The notes under the pieces were generated by a model. It saw nothing but the letters and a program-made list of their open reading frames with translations. It had not been told where the DNA came from and ran no database searches. Made by a program: the position numbers and the translations under genes. From Streptomyces melanogenes (GTDB lineage: Bacteria > Actinomycetota > Actinomycetes > Streptomycetales > Streptomycetaceae), in assembly GCF_014649795.1 (NCBI RefSeq), contig NZ_BMTS01000003.1, positions 62,001-126,000 of the forward strand: DNA of 64,000 bases. The letters are read 5' to 3'. Below are positions 1-9,423 of the stretch, in pieces. Every line of letters starts with the position of its first letter. Position 1 is the first letter of the stretch.

Positions 1-1
1 C

Positions 2-472
2 GCGTGGGGCGTGGACCCGGCCGTGCACACGTTCCGGGTGACCACGGACACGACGCTGGACCCGTCGGTGTGGCGGTTGTCCACCCGGGGGCACGCCGAG
101 TGGACGTTCCGGTCCGCCGAGACGCCTGGCGACCGGGCGACGACGCTTCCGCTGTTGAACCTGGGCTTCGATGTGCCGACGGATCTGTCGGGGAATGTGT
201 CGGGGCGGCGGGTTCCGGTGGGGCTTCGGGCGTCGTATGTGGCGGGGGCGTCTGTGGGGACGGGGCGGATTGGGGCTGGGGTGTTGGAGGTGTCGTACGA
301 CGACGGGGGTACGTGGGGGCGGGTTGGGTTGTCGGGGGTCGGTGCGGGGGTGTGGCGGGGGGAGTTGAGGGTGCCGGTGGGGGTGCGGTTCGTTTCGCTG
401 CGGGGGGTGGCTCGGGATGATCGGGGTGGGGTGGTGCGGGAGGAGGTGGTGCGGGCGGCGGGGGTGCGTTGA
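2..472 (+). CDS. C-terminal fragment of a probable secreted S8-type peptidase
   Basis: The frame is open at the left edge, so only the last ~156 residues are present. They form a beta-rich module with short repeated strands (for example VLEVSYDDGGTW near residue 100 of the fragment) and end in VRAAGVR. This resembles the C-terminal tails of large secreted subtilisin-like peptidases of Streptomyces, but no catalytic residue lies inside the window, so the family call is inference. Codon use shifts to very G-rich codons (GGG, GTG) over the last ~250 bp. The gene is convergent with the carboxyltransferase gene, with two repeat families between them. It could instead be any secreted protein with an Ig-like or PKD-like tail. 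Confidence 0.5.
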   Translation, partial: AWGVDPAVHTFRVTTDTTLDPSVWRLSTRGHAEWTFRSAETPGDRATTLPLLNLGFDVPTDLSGNVSGRRVPVGLRASYVAGASVGTGRIGAGVLEVSYDDGGTWGRVGLSGVGAGVWRGELRVPVGVRFVSLRGVARDDRGGVVREEVVRAAGVR

Positions 473-749
473 CCGGGAGTTTGTCCCCCACCCCGCCCCT
501 TCCCGAAAGCCCTGGGCCGGGCGGCTTGGTTCTTCGTCTGCGGGTGGTGTGTGGCTGGTCGCGCAGTTCCCCGCGCCCCTACAGGGGCGCCCCGAAGGGG
601 CGCATTTAAGGGGCGCGGGGAACTGCGCGACCAGTTGGGGACGGCCCGCAGACGAAAGGAATCCGGGGTGCAGGGGCGCAGCCCCGCCCGGGGGTCCGGG
701 GGCGTAGCCCCCGGGAAACCAGCTTCACCCCCACCCACCCCCGGAGGGT
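473..749. repeat. Intergenic block of three repeat families between convergent genes
   Basis: This 277-bp stretch holds no gene. In order it contains a C-rich element (about 484-512, core CCCCTTCCCGAAAGCCC), the large inverted repeat (533-656), a GGGGTGCAGGGGCGCAGCCCC unit with an 8-bp hairpin (CCGGGGGC-GTA-GCCCCCGG, 696-714), and the start of a reverse variant of the C-rich element (733-771) that runs into the neighbouring gene. All can fold and could stop transcription from both sides. Confidence 0.7.
533..656. repeat. Family A inverted repeat, copy 1 (full)
   Basis: Inner arms are 555-580 and 609-634, perfect over 26 bp, with core CGCGCAGTTCCCCGCGCC and its complement. Outer arms TTCGTCTGCGGG (533-544) and CCCGCAGACGAA (645-656) extend the symmetry. 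The loop carries a nested GGGGCGCCCCGAAGGGGCGC hairpin. It lies between convergent genes. Confidence 0.9.
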
Positions 750-771
750 TTAGGGAAGGGGTCGGGTGGGG
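733..771. repeat. Family B C-rich element (reverse variant) overlapping a gene 3' end
   Basis: The sequence is C-rich, then AGGGTTTAGGGAAGGGG, then G-rich. The same variant occurs at 14097-14136. The stop codon of the minus-strand carboxyltransferase gene lies inside it (750-752), so the last seven residues are repeat-derived. Confidence 0.8.
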
Positions 772-2102
772 GACGTCACCCCCCGGGCCAAGCCGAGGCT
801 TACCAGGTCCTGGGGGCGTAGCCCCAGCTGGTCCGCCGTGGTCCGTACCGCCCCCACCCCCCGCTTCAAGATCGCCGCCGCCAACTCCGGCGCGATCACG
901 GAGAAGTAGCTGGACGGCGTCACCCACGTACGGCCGGGAGAGGCGAGGGCGAGGGCCCCGCCCGAGCCGCCCTCGCCGATCACCAGCGTGGTGACCGGCA
1001 CCCCCACCCCCGCCACGGCGGCGAAGCAGTCCGCGATCGCCGCGCCCTGGCCAGCCCGTTCCGCCGCCGCGTCGTTCGCCGCGCCCGGCGTGTCGACCAG
1101 GGTCAGGACGGGCACGCCGAGGCGGTCGGCGAGGCGGAGGAGGCGGGCGGCGGTGCGGTAGCCCGCCGGGCGGGTCGCGGTGCCGGCCTGGGCCGCGTAC
1201 GCGACCGTACGCCCGCCCCGCTCCCCGAACCCGCACAGCATCCCGGGATCCACACCCCCGCACCGGTCCCCGCTGACCCCCAGGCGGAAGTCGAAGTACG
1301 CGTCCAGGTACGCCGCCGCCCGGGGGCGGGACGACGCGCGCGCCTGGGACACCGCCTCCCACCCCGTCCCCGGCAGCCCCGCCCCGCCGAGCGCACAAGG
1401 CACCTCCGCCGGGGCCGGGCCGTCCGGCGTCCCGCCGGAGAGCAGCCCCAGCCACCTCCCCAGCACCCCGCGCAGCTGCCCCACCGGCACCACCGCGTCC
1501 ACCGCCCCGGCCGCCAGCTGCCCCTCCGCCGCGTACGCCGCCGGATCCGCGTCGGCGGGCCGTACCCGCGAACCCGCGAAGCCCACCTGCGCGCCCGGCA
1601 GCGCCAGGACCACGTCCGCGCCCGCGCCGAGCGTGGCCCAGCCGCCGCCCGTCGTCGGGTCGCGCAGGACCGCGATCTGGGGGAGCCCGGCGGAGCGCAG
1701 CAGGGTGGACTGGCGGGCCACCCGCTGGAGTTGGGTGAGCGCTACCATGCCCTCCTGCATCCGGCTGCCACCGGTCGCGATCAGCGAGACCAGCGGCAGC
1801 CGCCGCTCCCGCGCCGCCCGGTACGCCGCCTCGAGCCGGTCACCCGTACGCTCGCCCAACGACCCGCCCAGGAAGCCGAATTCGAAGGAGAGCACGACGC
1901 AGGCTCGGCCTGCCACGTCCGCCTCGCCGTAGATCACGGACTCCTGCTCGCCCGTGCGCTCCCGCGCCCGCGCCCGCGACGCCGCGTACCCCTCCCACCC
2001 CAGCGGGCCCTCCGCCGCCGTCTCCCGCTCCGGCGCGTGCAGCTCCGTGAAGGCGGACGTCGCCGCCTCGATCGCCGCCCTGGCGCTCAGGCGGTCAGCC
2101 AT
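750..2102 (-). CDS. Acyl-CoA carboxylase carboxyltransferase, fused beta/alpha type
   Basis: A 450-residue biotin-dependent carboxyltransferase with both crotonase-fold halves in one chain. The N-terminal half has the GGSRMQEG motif (about 111-118). The C-terminal half has DTPGA (about 340) and [10 protein letters not shown] (about 385). It should transfer CO2 from carboxybiotin to acetyl- or propionyl-CoA. The usual fused CT subunits are near 500 residues, so this is compact. The start ATG overlaps the end of matB by 8 bp, implying translational coupling; MatB makes malonyl-CoA, so both feed the same pool. The final residues SPTRPLP come from an intergenic repeat element (733-771), and a GGGGGCGTAGCCCC hairpin unit sits in the coding 3' end. 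No biotin carboxylase or BCCP gene is nearby. Confidence 0.85.
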   Translation of the reverse strand: MADRLSARAAIEAATSAFTELHAPERETAAEGPLGWEGYAASRARARERTGEQESVIYGEADVAGRACVVLSFEFGFLGGSLGERTGDRLEAAYRAARERRLPLVSLIATGGSRMQEGMVALTQLQRVARQSTLLRSAGLPQIAVLRDPTTGGGWATLGAGADVVLALPGAQVGFAGSRVRPADADPAAYAAEGQLAAGAVDAVVPVGQLRGVLGRWLGLLSGGTPDGPAPAEVPCALGGAGLPGTGWEAVSQARASSRPRAAAYLDAYFDFRLGVSGDRCGGVDPGMLCGFGERGGRTVAYAAQAGTATRPAGYRTAARLLRLADRLGVPVLTLVDTPGAANDAAAERAGQGAAIADCFAAVAGVGVPVTTLVIGEGGSGGALALASPGRTWVTPSSYFSVIAPELAAAILKRGVGAVRTTADQLGLRPQDLVSLGLARGVTSPTRPLP

Positions 2103-3519
2103 TCCCGTTCCCCAGCGCGCGCTTCATGATCTTGCCCATGTCGTTGCGCGGCAGCGCCTCCAGGAAGCGGACCGTACGCGGCCGTTTGTGCGGGGAGAGC
2201 TGGGCGGCCACGTGCCCGGCCAACTCCTCGGGCGTGGGCGGGGACTGGGGGTCGGCCGGGACCACCCACGCCACGATCCGCTCCCCGAGGTCGGCGTCCG
2301 GCTCCCCGGTGACGGCGGCCTCGCGCACCCCGGGGTGGTCGAGCAGCGCGTTCTCGATCTCGCCCGCCCCGATCTTGTACCCGCCGCTCTTGATCAGGTC
2401 CGTCGCCTTGCGGCCGACGATCCGTACGTATCCGTCGGCGTCCAGGCTCGCCATGTCGCCGGTGCGGAACCAGCCGTCCTCGGTGAACGCGGCGGCCGTG
2501 GCGTCCGGCCGGTTGAGATAGCCGCTGAACAGGTTCGGGCCGCGCACCTGGATCTCGCCGATGCCGTCCGACTCGTCCGCGAGCCGCAGCTCCACGCCCG
2601 GCAGCGGCACGCCGACCGTGCCGGGGCGCGGCTCGCCGTCCACCCGTACGCTCGTGTTCATCAGCGTCTCGGTCATCCCGTACCGCTCGATCACCGTACG
2701 GCCGGTCGCCGCCGCGATCCGCCGGTGGTCGTGGACCGGCAGCGCCGCCGACCCCGACACCAGGAGCCGCGCCCCGGTCAGCGCCTTCGCCAACTCCCGG
2801 TCGGTGTCGAGGGATTCGGCGATCCGGTGGTACATCGTCGGCACCCCGAACAGCATCGTCGCGCCCGCCGCCAGCTCGCGGGCCACGCCCTCCACCGAGA
2901 ACCTGCCCAGGTGCCGGACCGAGCCGCCGCGCCGCAGCGGGCCGAGGACGCCGAGGATCAGGCCGTGGACGTGGAAGAGCGGCAGGGCGTGTACGAGGAC
3001 GTCGTCGGGCGTCCACGCCCAGACCTCCGCGAGCGCGTCGAGCGTGCCGGAGACCGCCCGGCGGGGGAGTACGGCCCCCTTGGGCGGACCGGTGGTGCCG
3101 GAGGTGTAGACGATGAGGGCGGGCGACTCGCCGTCGCCGGGCTCGGCGGGCAGCGGCTCCGGTCCCGCCTTGGGGTCCACGTCGATCCTGGTCAGGGCCG
3201 CAAGCGCGGGCGGCAGGAGGTCGCCGGGGGCGGCCAGGACGGCCGTGGGCGCGCTGTCCGCCAGGATGTGCGCGAGCTCGCGCTCGCCCGTCTTGGGGTT
3301 CAGCGGTACGGCGGGCACCCCGGCCAGCAGCGCCGCCACCACCCCGACGGCCGTCTCCAGAGTCGGGGTCGCCCAGACGGCGACGCGGCCCGCCCCGGCG
3401 ATCCGGCCCGCCAGGGCGCCCGCCGCCCCGGCGAGTCCGGCGTAACTGAGGGCGTGCTCGCCGAACCGAAGGGCTTCCTTCTCGTCGGCGGTCCGCAGCG
3501 CGGGAAAGAGAGGGGACAC
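2095..3519 (-). CDS. matB: Malonyl-CoA synthetase (acyl-adenylate ligase)
   Basis: Joins malonate (or methylmalonate) to CoA with ATP in the cytosol, supplying extender units. The P-loop [11 protein letters not shown] is at about 138-148, followed by the adenylation motif ERYGMTET, the GxxxxTGD-type motif near FRTGDM, the hinge-region [13 protein letters not shown], and the C-terminal catalytic lysine in NDMGKIMK. It matches S. coelicolor MatB closely from memory over its whole length. I place the start at GTG 3519, giving VSPLFPAL and 474 residues, because GAGGAG lies about 10 nt upstream; the longer open frame lacks family similarity. The 3' end overlaps the carboxyltransferase start, so the two form an operon. 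Confidence 0.95.
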   Translation of the reverse strand: MSPLFPALRTADEKEALRFGEHALSYAGLAGAAGALAGRIAGAGRVAVWATPTLETAVGVVAALLAGVPAVPLNPKTGERELAHILADSAPTAVLAAPGDLLPPALAALTRIDVDPKAGPEPLPAEPGDGESPALIVYTSGTTGPPKGAVLPRRAVSGTLDALAEVWAWTPDDVLVHALPLFHVHGLILGVLGPLRRGGSVRHLGRFSVEGVARELAAGATMLFGVPTMYHRIAESLDTDRELAKALTGARLLVSGSAALPVHDHRRIAAATGRTVIERYGMTETLMNTSVRVDGEPRPGTVGVPLPGVELRLADESDGIGEIQVRGPNLFSGYLNRPDATAAAFTEDGWFRTGDMASLDADGYVRIVGRKATDLIKSGGYKIGAGEIENALLDHPGVREAAVTGEPDADLGERIVAWVVPADPQSPPTPEELAGHVAAQLSPHKRPRTVRFLEALPRNDMGKIMKRALGNGNG

Positions 3520-3588
3520 GGAAAGGGCTCCTCGCGGTCGACGGCACCGGCCCTGAAGGGCCACCGGAAACCCTACGCGGCACCGCGA

Positions 3589-4212
3589 TCAAGGCAGCGG
3601 CAGCGCCACCTTGACGGCGTACAGCGCGACCAGCCCGTAACCGAGCCGGAACGTCCACATCCGGGCCGCCTCCGAGATCCGCGCCCCGGCGAACCCGCTC
3701 GCCGCGACGAGCAGTTGCTGCCACACGAAGGACACGGCGAACACGGCCGAGACGAACACGGCTCCGCTGGCGCCGCCGTGGAGGGTGCTGCCCTGGGCGG
3801 TGGTGAGGGCGGTGAAGTAGAGGGCGGTGGTGGGGTTGACGAGGGTGAGGGCGGCGAACCGGCCGAAGGTGCGGGCGGGGGACGTGGCCGCCGCCCGGCC
3901 GGGGGAACCGCCCGTCGGAGGCCTGCGCGCGCCCCACAGCCCCCGCGCCGCGATGCCCACCAGCACGGCGGCCGCCACCAGCCGCACCCACGCCTCCACC
4001 CCCGACAGCGTCGACGCCACCCACGGCCCCAGCGCGGTCGCCACCGCCGCGTACGCCAGATCGACCACGGCCACGGCCGCCGCGGCCGCAACGGCCCCGC
4101 GCCGGTCCCGCATCCCCTCCTGAACGAGCAACACCCCGACGGCCCCCACGGGCATGGCCACACCCAGCCCGGCAGCAGCACCGGCGACGGCGGTCGTCCA
4201 CATCGCGCTCAT
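3589..4212 (-). CDS. LysE/RhtB-family amino acid exporter
   Basis: A 207-residue membrane protein with about six hydrophobic segments and the LysE-family pattern: an N-terminal segment with [14 protein letters not shown], a central positively charged loop ([13 protein letters not shown]), and the conserved [16 protein letters not shown] motif in the second half. Length fits the family (about 200). The family exports amino acids or other small metabolites by proton-coupled transport; the substrate cannot be read from sequence. The start is ATG 4212 (MSAMWTT); an alternative is ATG 4203. It stands alone, 69 bp downstream of matB and on the same strand. Confidence 0.8.
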   Translation of the reverse strand: MSAMWTTAVAGAAAGLGVAMPVGAVGVLLVQEGMRDRRGAVAAAAAVAVVDLAYAAVATALGPWVASTLSGVEAWVRLVAAAVLVGIAARGLWGARRPPTGGSPGRAAATSPARTFGRFAALTLVNPTTALYFTALTTAQGSTLHGGASGAVFVSAVFAVSFVWQQLLVAASGFAGARISEAARMWTFRLGYGLVALYAVKVALPLP

Positions 4213-4312
4213 AGGGGCTACTTTCCGGCCACGCCCACCGGGTACGCATCCGAATATCGCCCTGGGCCGCGCCCCTTTTCGGCCCGGGGTTTGTCTGCGG
4301 GCCGGTGGGTGG

Positions 4313-4413
4313 CTGGTCGCGCAGTTCCCCGCGCCCCTTAGATGCCGCTGCGCGGCAATCCCCTGGGCGGCCCGGAGGGGCGCATTCAGGGGCGCGGGGA
4401 ACTGCGCGACCAG
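4313..4413. repeat. Family A inverted repeat, copy 2 (full)
   Basis: Arms 4313-4338 and 4388-4413 are complementary over 26 bp, flanked by TTGTCTGCGGGCC (about 4291) and GGCCCGCAG (about 4421). The loop contains a second GCCGCTGCGCGGC hairpin. It sits between two minus-strand genes, downstream of the kinase-like gene's neighbour. Confidence 0.9.
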
Positions 4414-4454
4414 CCCACCACGGCCCGCAGCCGCCGACGCACATCCACCGCCCC

Positions 4455-6011
4455 CTACAGCGGCGCCTCCCAAATCACCGGCCCGCCCCCCTCCCCATCG
4501 TCCGTGACGGTCAGCCGCACACCCGGACGCCCGTCCGCCAGGACAACGGTCACATCCACGACGACCGAGACGGACGACACCCCGGCCCGCCGGTGCGCCG
4601 CGGCCAGCGCGCCACGCAGGGCCGACAGCAGCCGCCCGGCGACCGCGTCGCCCAGCACCGCATCCACCGCCCCGGAAAACCGCACCGACGGCCGAAACCC
4701 CAGCACCGCCCCCGCGCCGTCCGTCTCGCGCAGCACCCGCCCCCGTACGGTCGTCGGCGCGTCCGCGGGCGGCTGCTGGAGGGCGAAGATGGCGGTGCGG
4801 ACCTCCTGGATCGTGGAGTCCAGCTCGTCCACGGCCCGGGTGAGCAGCTCGTCCGTGTCGTCGCCGGAGGCCTTCGCGGCGCGGCGGCGCGTCGACTCCA
4901 GCATCATCTCGGTCGCGAACAGCCGCTGGACGACCAGGTCGTGCAGATCGCGGGCGATCCGGTCGCGGTCCTCGTACACCGCGAGCCGCTCCCGGTTGTG
5001 CTGCGCGTCGGCGAGGACCAGCGCGAGCGCGGCCTGGGAGGCGAACTGCGCGGCCAGCAGCCGGTCCACCGCGGTGTACGGCTCGGCCCCGCGCCGCCGG
5101 GGGAGCGCGAGCGTACCGATGAGCTTGCCGCCGCTCTGCAGCGGCAGCATCATGCTCGGCCCGAACCGGGTCCGTACGTGCGTGGTCATCCGGGGGTCGG
5201 TCGCCGAGTCCTCGATGAACACCGGCTCGCCGCCGAGCAGTTGGACCAGGACGGGGGAGCCGGGCGCGATGGTCGTCCCCACGATGTCGTCCGGGTCGTC
5301 GGGCGCGGACGCGGCGACGATCTCCATGCCGCCCTCCGGGGTGGGCTGGAGCACCACCCCGGCCGCCGCGTCGGCGAGCAGCCGGGCCCGCTCGGCGACC
5401 GTCGTCAGCGCGTTCGCCGCCGTGTCGCCGGTCAGGAGCGAGGTGGTGACGGCTGCGGCGCCCTCGATCCACCGCTCGCGGCGCCGGGCGGTCTCGTAGA
5501 GGCGGGCGTTGCCGATGGCGATCCCCGCCTGCGAGGCGAGCACCCGCAGCAGCGCCAGGTCCTCCTCGGTGAACGGGCCGCCGCGCTTCTCGGTGAGGTA
5601 GAGGTTGCCGAACACCTCGGTGTGTACGCGGATGGGGACGCCCAGGAACGAGCGCATCGGCGGGTGGCCGGGCGGCACGCCGGAGGAGCGCGGATCGGCG
5701 GTGAGGTCGTCGAGCCGCAGCGGCCGCGGGTCCTGGATGAGCACGCCGAGCACCCCGGTGCGCCCGTCCGGGAGCGCGCCGATGCGCTCCCGTTCGGCGT
5801 CGGTGAGCCCGGCCGTGAACAGCTCGGTGAGCCGGCCGCGTTCGGGGTCGACGACGCCGAGCGCTCCGTACCGGGCGCCGGTCAGCTCGGCCGCGGTGTC
5901 CACGAGGTGCTGGAGGGTGGTGTGCAGTTCGAGCTCGGATCCGACGCCGAGGACGGCTTCGAGCAGGACGGGCAGGGGTGCCCCGTCCCCGGACCGGTCG
6001 TCCGCGCGCAC
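4455..6011 (-). CDS. GAF-GAF histidine-kinase-like sensor (DevS/DosS family) with degenerate ATPase
   Basis: 518 residues: GAF domain 1 (about 20-165), GAF domain 2 (about 185-335), dimerisation/phosphoacceptor box [13 protein letters not shown] with His357, then a shortened ATPase region. GAF1 keeps the [10 protein letters not shown] segment, where DevS/DosS carry a heme-ligand His (His116 here; inference). In the ATPase region the N-box Asn is missing (461-478 reads [15 protein letters not shown]), and only a short G-box DDGEGGG (504-510) precedes the C-terminus. The start GTG 6011 is chosen because GGGAAGGGAG lies about 10 nt upstream. It follows mbl by 41 bp on the same strand, so co-transcription is likely. 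It may bind signals without normal autokinase activity. No partner response regulator is adjacent. Confidence 0.8.
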   Translation of the reverse strand: MRADDRSGDGAPLPVLLEAVLGVGSELELHTTLQHLVDTAAELTGARYGALGVVDPERGRLTELFTAGLTDAERERIGALPDGRTGVLGVLIQDPRPLRLDDLTADPRSSGVPPGHPPMRSFLGVPIRVHTEVFGNLYLTEKRGGPFTEEDLALLRVLASQAGIAIGNARLYETARRRERWIEGAAAVTTSLLTGDTAANALTTVAERARLLADAAAGVVLQPTPEGGMEIVAASAPDDPDDIVGTTIAPGSPVLVQLLGGEPVFIEDSATDPRMTTHVRTRFGPSMMLPLQSGGKLIGTLALPRRRGAEPYTAVDRLLAAQFASQAALALVLADAQHNRERLAVYEDRDRIARDLHDLVVQRLFATEMMLESTRRRAAKASGDDTDELLTRAVDELDSTIQEVRTAIFALQQPPADAPTTVRGRVLRETDGAGAVLGFRPSVRFSGAVDAVLGDAVAGRLLSALRGALAAAHRRAGVSSVSVVVDVTVVLADGRPGVRLTVTDDGEGGGPVIWEAPL

Positions 6012-6052
6012 CGCACCCCGCTCCCTTCCCGTCTTTCGTCCCGCCCCTCGCC

Positions 6053-7090
6053 TCACTCGGCCAGCGGGTCGAGGACCATCGGCTCGATCTTGCCGTCCAG
6101 CATCGCGCCGAGGCCCAGGATGGCGCAGACGTCCGGGCGTTCGGCGATGGCCACGGGCATGCCGGTCGCCTTGCGCAGCATCTGGTCCAGGCCCGGCAGC
6201 AGGGCGCTGCCGCCGACCATCATGATCCCCCGGTCCGCGAGGTCCGCGACGAGGTCGGGGGGACAGTCGCGCAGGACCTTGCCGATGCCGTCGAGGACGG
6301 CGGTCAGCGGGGTGTGGATCGCGTCGCGGACGGCCGCGGTGTCGACCTGCACCGAGCGGGCGAGGCCGGTGGCGACGTCCCGGCCGTGGATCTCGGTGGA
6401 GGCGGGGCCGTGCGGGGTCAGCCCGTTGCCGCTGAGGGCGAGTTGGAGGGGGCGCACGGACTGGCTCGGCAGCATCAGCTCGTGCTGGTGGCGCAGGTGC
6501 TGGATGACGGCGTGGTCGATGGCGTCGCCGCCGACCGGGATGCGCTCGGCGGTGACGATCGCGCCGAGCGAGAGCACCGCGATCTGGGTGGTGGCCGCGC
6601 CGCACACCATGATCATGGTGGCGGTCGGCTGCTCGACCGGGAGCCCGCAGCCGACGGCCGCCGCGATCAGGGTGTCGACCAGCTCGACGCGGCGGGCGCC
6701 GAGGCCCACCAGGGTCTCGACGGCGGCGCGCTGGGCGAGCGGGTCGGCCTCGTGCGGGGTGCAGGCGGCGGCCCGCAGCCCGGGCTTGCGCCGCAGCTGG
6801 CGCCGCAGCTTCTCGCCGACCAGGTGGCGCAGCATGCGCTGGGCCATCTCGATGTCGACGACGGTGCCGCCGGTGACGGGGCGGGCGACGCGGATGTAGT
6901 CGGGCGTACGGCCCGTCATCTTCTCGGCGAACGCGCCGACGGCGATCAGTGCGCCGGTACGGGTGTTGACGGCCGCGACGCTGGGCTCGTCCACGACGAG
7001 TCCCAGTCCCTTGACGAACACGCGCGTCCTCGCGGCCCCGAGGTCGACGGCTACATGGCAACGGCGCAACTGCTCCAGACTGACGGTCAC
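6053..7090 (-). CDS. mbl: MreB-like actin homologue Mbl
   Basis: 345 residues with the actin/HSP70 ATPase fold: phosphate-1 motif VDLGAARTR (about 15-23), a central EPSVAAVN segment, phosphate-2-like MVCGAATTQIAV (about 165), and the adenosine motif MVGGSALLPGLD (about 300). It matches the divergent Streptomyces Mbl, which acts with MreB in spore-wall assembly rather than rod elongation (family knowledge). The start GTG 7090 has GGGAGG six nt upstream; the longer open frame runs into repeat DNA. No mreBCD cluster is adjacent, as expected for Mbl. It is followed by the GAF-GAF kinase-like gene. Confidence 0.88.
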   Translation of the reverse strand: MTVSLEQLRRCHVAVDLGAARTRVFVKGLGLVVDEPSVAAVNTRTGALIAVGAFAEKMTGRTPDYIRVARPVTGGTVVDIEMAQRMLRHLVGEKLRRQLRRKPGLRAAACTPHEADPLAQRAAVETLVGLGARRVELVDTLIAAAVGCGLPVEQPTATMIMVCGAATTQIAVLSLGAIVTAERIPVGGDAIDHAVIQHLRHQHELMLPSQSVRPLQLALSGNGLTPHGPASTEIHGRDVATGLARSVQVDTAAVRDAIHTPLTAVLDGIGKVLRDCPPDLVADLADRGIMMVGGSALLPGLDQMLRKATGMPVAIAERPDVCAILGLGAMLDGKIEPMVLDPLAE

Positions 7091-7220
7091 GGCGATCCTC
7101 CCGAGTGGCGGCTCTTGATCGAATCGTCCGTTCCCGCCGTCCGGCGCGCGCGCTGGGCTGCGCCGGTCGGGCGTCGGCGCCCCTTTTTGGGCCCGGTGTT
7201 TGTCTGCGGGCCGTCCCCAA

Positions 7221-7338
7221 CTGGTCGCGCAGTTCCCCGCGCCCCTTAGGGGGACGTGGTTGCTCAGCACCGGCCCCGCCGCAGTCGCGTGCTCGCTGAG
7301 CCGCAACCCCCTAGGGGCGCGGGGAACTGCGCGACCAG
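7221..7338. repeat. Family A inverted repeat, copy 3 (full)
   Basis: Arms 7221-7246 and 7313-7338 match over 26 bp; flanks are TGTCTGCGGGCCGTCC (about 7201) and CCGGCCCGCAGGCGAAA (about 7347). The loop is longer (66 nt) and unlike other copies. It lies upstream of mbl and downstream of the next minus-strand gene. Confidence 0.9.
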
Positions 7339-7367
7339 CCACCCACCGGCCCGCAGGCGAAATCCCG

Positions 7368-7934
7368 TCACCCCGACAACCGCTGCAGCAACCCCCACGA
7401 GAACTCCGCCACGCACTTCTCCCCGCCGGGAACCGTCAGCTCCAGTTGCCAGCGGGTGGGGGCGCTGCCTTCCATCGGGCGGGCCGGGGGGAACGCGCGG
7501 GCGGCCTCGTCGACCGTGCAGGACCACGGGCGAAGGTCCGCCGCCGTCTGCAGGGCGGGACCGGGCTCACCCGGCGCGCGGACCAGCCACTCGTTCCACA
7601 CCGTCCCGTCCGGCCCCGCCAGCACCTCGAACCGCAGCGTCGGCCACAGCGGCACCGGCCACAGCCGGGCCTCGCACTCCAGGTCGCCGACCTTGCGCGG
7701 GGCCACCGCCTCCGGCTCGCCCAGCACCGACCGGTACCGCGCGGCGGCGCCCCGGGAGCGCGGCGAGCGGGTCATCGCCTGCCAGCGCCGGTTGGCCTCC
7801 CGCATCTCCGCTATCGACACCCCCAGCTCTCTGCGGGCGTCGTCGACCAGCTCCGGCTGGTGGTCGGCCATCCGCCGCAGCAGGACGAGTTGGAAGTCGA
7901 GCGGGCCGAAATGGTGGGGCTGCGCGTCCGTCAT
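7368..7934 (-). CDS. Conserved hypothetical protein, Streptomyces-type
   Basis: 188 residues, soluble, with no signal peptide or membrane segment. The N-terminal part (MTDAQPHHFGPLDFQL to about 60) is helical and rich in charged residues. The C-terminal part has several Trp residues (WPVPLWPTLRFEV, VWNEWLV, WSCTVDEAARAF, EFSWGLLQRL). I do not recognise a characterised family. The start ATG 7934 is chosen for the onset of the folded region; an upstream in-frame start at 8081 would overlap the divergent zinc-ribbon gene. Confidence 0.7.
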   Translation of the reverse strand: MTDAQPHHFGPLDFQLVLLRRMADHQPELVDDARRELGVSIAEMREANRRWQAMTRSPRSRGAAARYRSVLGEPEAVAPRKVGDLECEARLWPVPLWPTLRFEVLAGPDGTVWNEWLVRAPGEPGPALQTAADLRPWSCTVDEAARAFPPARPMEGSAPTRWQLELTVPGGEKCVAEFSWGLLQRLSG

Positions 7935-8079
7935 GACCCCATCCTGCCCGGCCCCACCGACAACGCACCGAACGCCCGACTTCGTGCCCCCGACGCGCCG
8001 TGGAAGATGGGGTTCCACACAAGATCCACACATTCCCGGCCCCAATTGTTGACCGCTCCCCGCATAGCCTCCGTTGGCC

Positions 8080-8796
8080 ATGGATTACTGCCACGCCTGC
8101 CGACGGCACCTCAACGGCGCACTGGCCTGCGCCGGATGCGGCACCCCCGCGGAGGAGCTGCGGCAGCCCGAAACCATCGACCTCGGGGTGTACGAGGCCG
8201 CCGCATCCGGTGCGGACCCGGCCCCCGCGGGTCACCGCCGCGCGCGCCGCGAACCGCCCCGGGCGGCCCGCCCGCGCCGCCGCGCCCGCAAGCGGCGCGG
8301 CCGCCTCGTGCTGTTCGGCTCGGCGGGTGTGGTCCTCGCGGCCGGCGCGCTGGGCATCGCGCAGCTCGCCATCGAGCCGCCGCCCGACGACCGCGGCGCC
8401 GCCACCTCCGTACACGAGGAGGAGCAGATCTCGCAGGAGACGTCGGCGCCGGCGCCGGACGCGAGCGATGCGGGTGGGCCCAAGCGGCCTAGTGCGGTGC
8501 CGGCGGGGACGGGGCACGGCAAGAGTCACCCCCCTGCGGGCGGTACGCGCCCCGGTCCGGGCGGCACCGGCAGTGGCAGCGGGACCGGCGCCCCCGCCCC
8601 GGGCGGCTCGCACCCGGCCACCGGTCCGACCCACGCGCCCAGCGCCCCGGCGCCCACGCCTACGGGCCCGGACGGCTCCCCGCTCCCGTCGACCTCGCCC
8701 CAGCCGTCGACGTCGGACACCCCGGCACCACCGGCGCCAACTCCTTCGCCGACCCCCACTCAGACCTGCAACCGCTTCCTCTGGTGGTGCTTGTAG
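8080..8796 (+). CDS. Zinc-ribbon, single-pass membrane protein with Pro/Thr-rich extracellular tail
   Basis: 238 residues in three parts. An N-terminal zinc ribbon has CHAC at 4-7 and CAGC at about 18-21. A basic linker (about 55-75) precedes one transmembrane helix, LVLFGSAGVVLAAGALGIAQ (about 83-103). A long low-complexity tail of Pro, Thr, Ser and Gly ends in NRFLWWC-L. The layout suggests a cytosolic zinc ribbon with an extracellular tail. The Cys- and Trp-containing end is unusual and could be a binding patch. ATG 8080 is preferred over TTG 8074. The peptidoglycan-binding gene at 59118 has the same zinc-ribbon/TM/Pro-Thr-rich plan. Confidence 0.75.
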   Translation: MDYCHACRRHLNGALACAGCGTPAEELRQPETIDLGVYEAAASGADPAPAGHRRARREPPRAARPRRRARKRRGRLVLFGSAGVVLAAGALGIAQLAIEPPPDDRGAATSVHEEEQISQETSAPAPDASDAGGPKRPSAVPAGTGHGKSHPPAGGTRPGPGGTGSGSGTGAPAPGGSHPATGPTHAPSAPAPTPTGPDGSPLPSTSPQPSTSDTPAPPAPTPSPTPTQTCNRFLWWCL

Positions 8797-8803
8797 TTCG
8801 TCT

Positions 8804-8962
8804 GCGGGCCGTCCCCAACTGGTCGCGCCCACGCGGCGGAGCCGCAAATGTCACAGCCCCGCGCCCCTTAGATGCGCCCCTTCGGGACGCCCAGGGGGAT
8901 GCCGCGCAGCGGCACTTTTAGGGGCGCGGGGAACTGCGCGACCAGCACCCCCACCCACCCGC
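8804..8962. repeat. Family A inverted repeat, copy 4 (left arm interrupted)
   Basis: The right arm (8920-8945) is intact. In the left arm (about 8818-8871) the central AGTT is replaced by about 28 nt that contain a GCGGCGGAGCCGC hairpin. Outer arms TTCGTCTGCGGGC (about 8807) and CCCGCAGACGAA (about 8957) remain. It lies between convergent genes. Confidence 0.8.
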
Positions 8963-8978
8963 AGACGAACCCCGGGCC

Positions 8979-9401
8979 TCACTGCCCCAGCATCCGCCGC
9001 AGCAAATCCCTCAGTACCGTCCGCTCCTCCGCCGACAGCTCCGCCAGCGGTTCGCGGGCGAAGTCCAGGGAGTCGCGGAGGGCGGCTGCCATCCGGCGGC
9101 CCTCCTCCGTCGGGGCGGCCAGTTTGACTCGGCGGTCGGCCGGGTCGGGGCGGCGCTCGACGAGGCCGCGGGCCTCCAGCCGGTCGATGATCCCCGTGAC
9201 GTTCGACGGCTCGCACTTCAGCTTCCGCGCGATCTTCCGCATCGCCACCGGCTCCAGCGAGAGCAGCCCGAGGACGCGCGCCTGCGCGCCGGTGAGCGCG
9301 TGCTCGGCGGCGGCACGCTCGTACTCCTCGTGGTAGCGCGCGACCACCGAGCCGATGAGTTCGACGACTTCGACGGTGAGGGGATCCATACGCATGGCCA
9401 T
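8979..9401 (-). CDS. MarR-family transcriptional regulator
   Basis: 140 residues with the MarR winged-helix plan: an N-terminal dimer helix, recognition region MRKIARKLKCEPSNVTGIIDRLEARGLV (about 55-82), wing RRPDPADRRVKLAAPTEEG (about 84-102), and a C-terminal dimer helix. The ligand is unknown. It is divergent from the quinone/alkenal-type oxidoreductase gene with 116 bp between, a usual arrangement for a regulator and its target. Three in-frame ATGs (9401, 9395, 9389) are possible and no clear ribosome site separates them. Confidence 0.85.
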   Translation of the reverse strand: MAMRMDPLTVEVVELIGSVVARYHEEYERAAAEHALTGAQARVLGLLSLEPVAMRKIARKLKCEPSNVTGIIDRLEARGLVERRPDPADRRVKLAAPTEEGRRMAAALRDSLDFAREPLAELSAEERTVLRDLLRRMLGQ

Positions 9402-9423
9402 GGGTACCAGCGTACCGAGTTAC

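Noticed and set aside
533..656. Possible CRISPR array or phage attachment site from the recurrent repeats
   Set aside because: The copies are dispersed over 60 kb as inverted pairs with no regular spacers and no cas, integrase or tRNA adjacency.
4305..6899. 864-residue plus-strand frame opposite the sensor and mbl genes
   Set aside because: It runs through a repeat and two real genes, with no recognisable domain.
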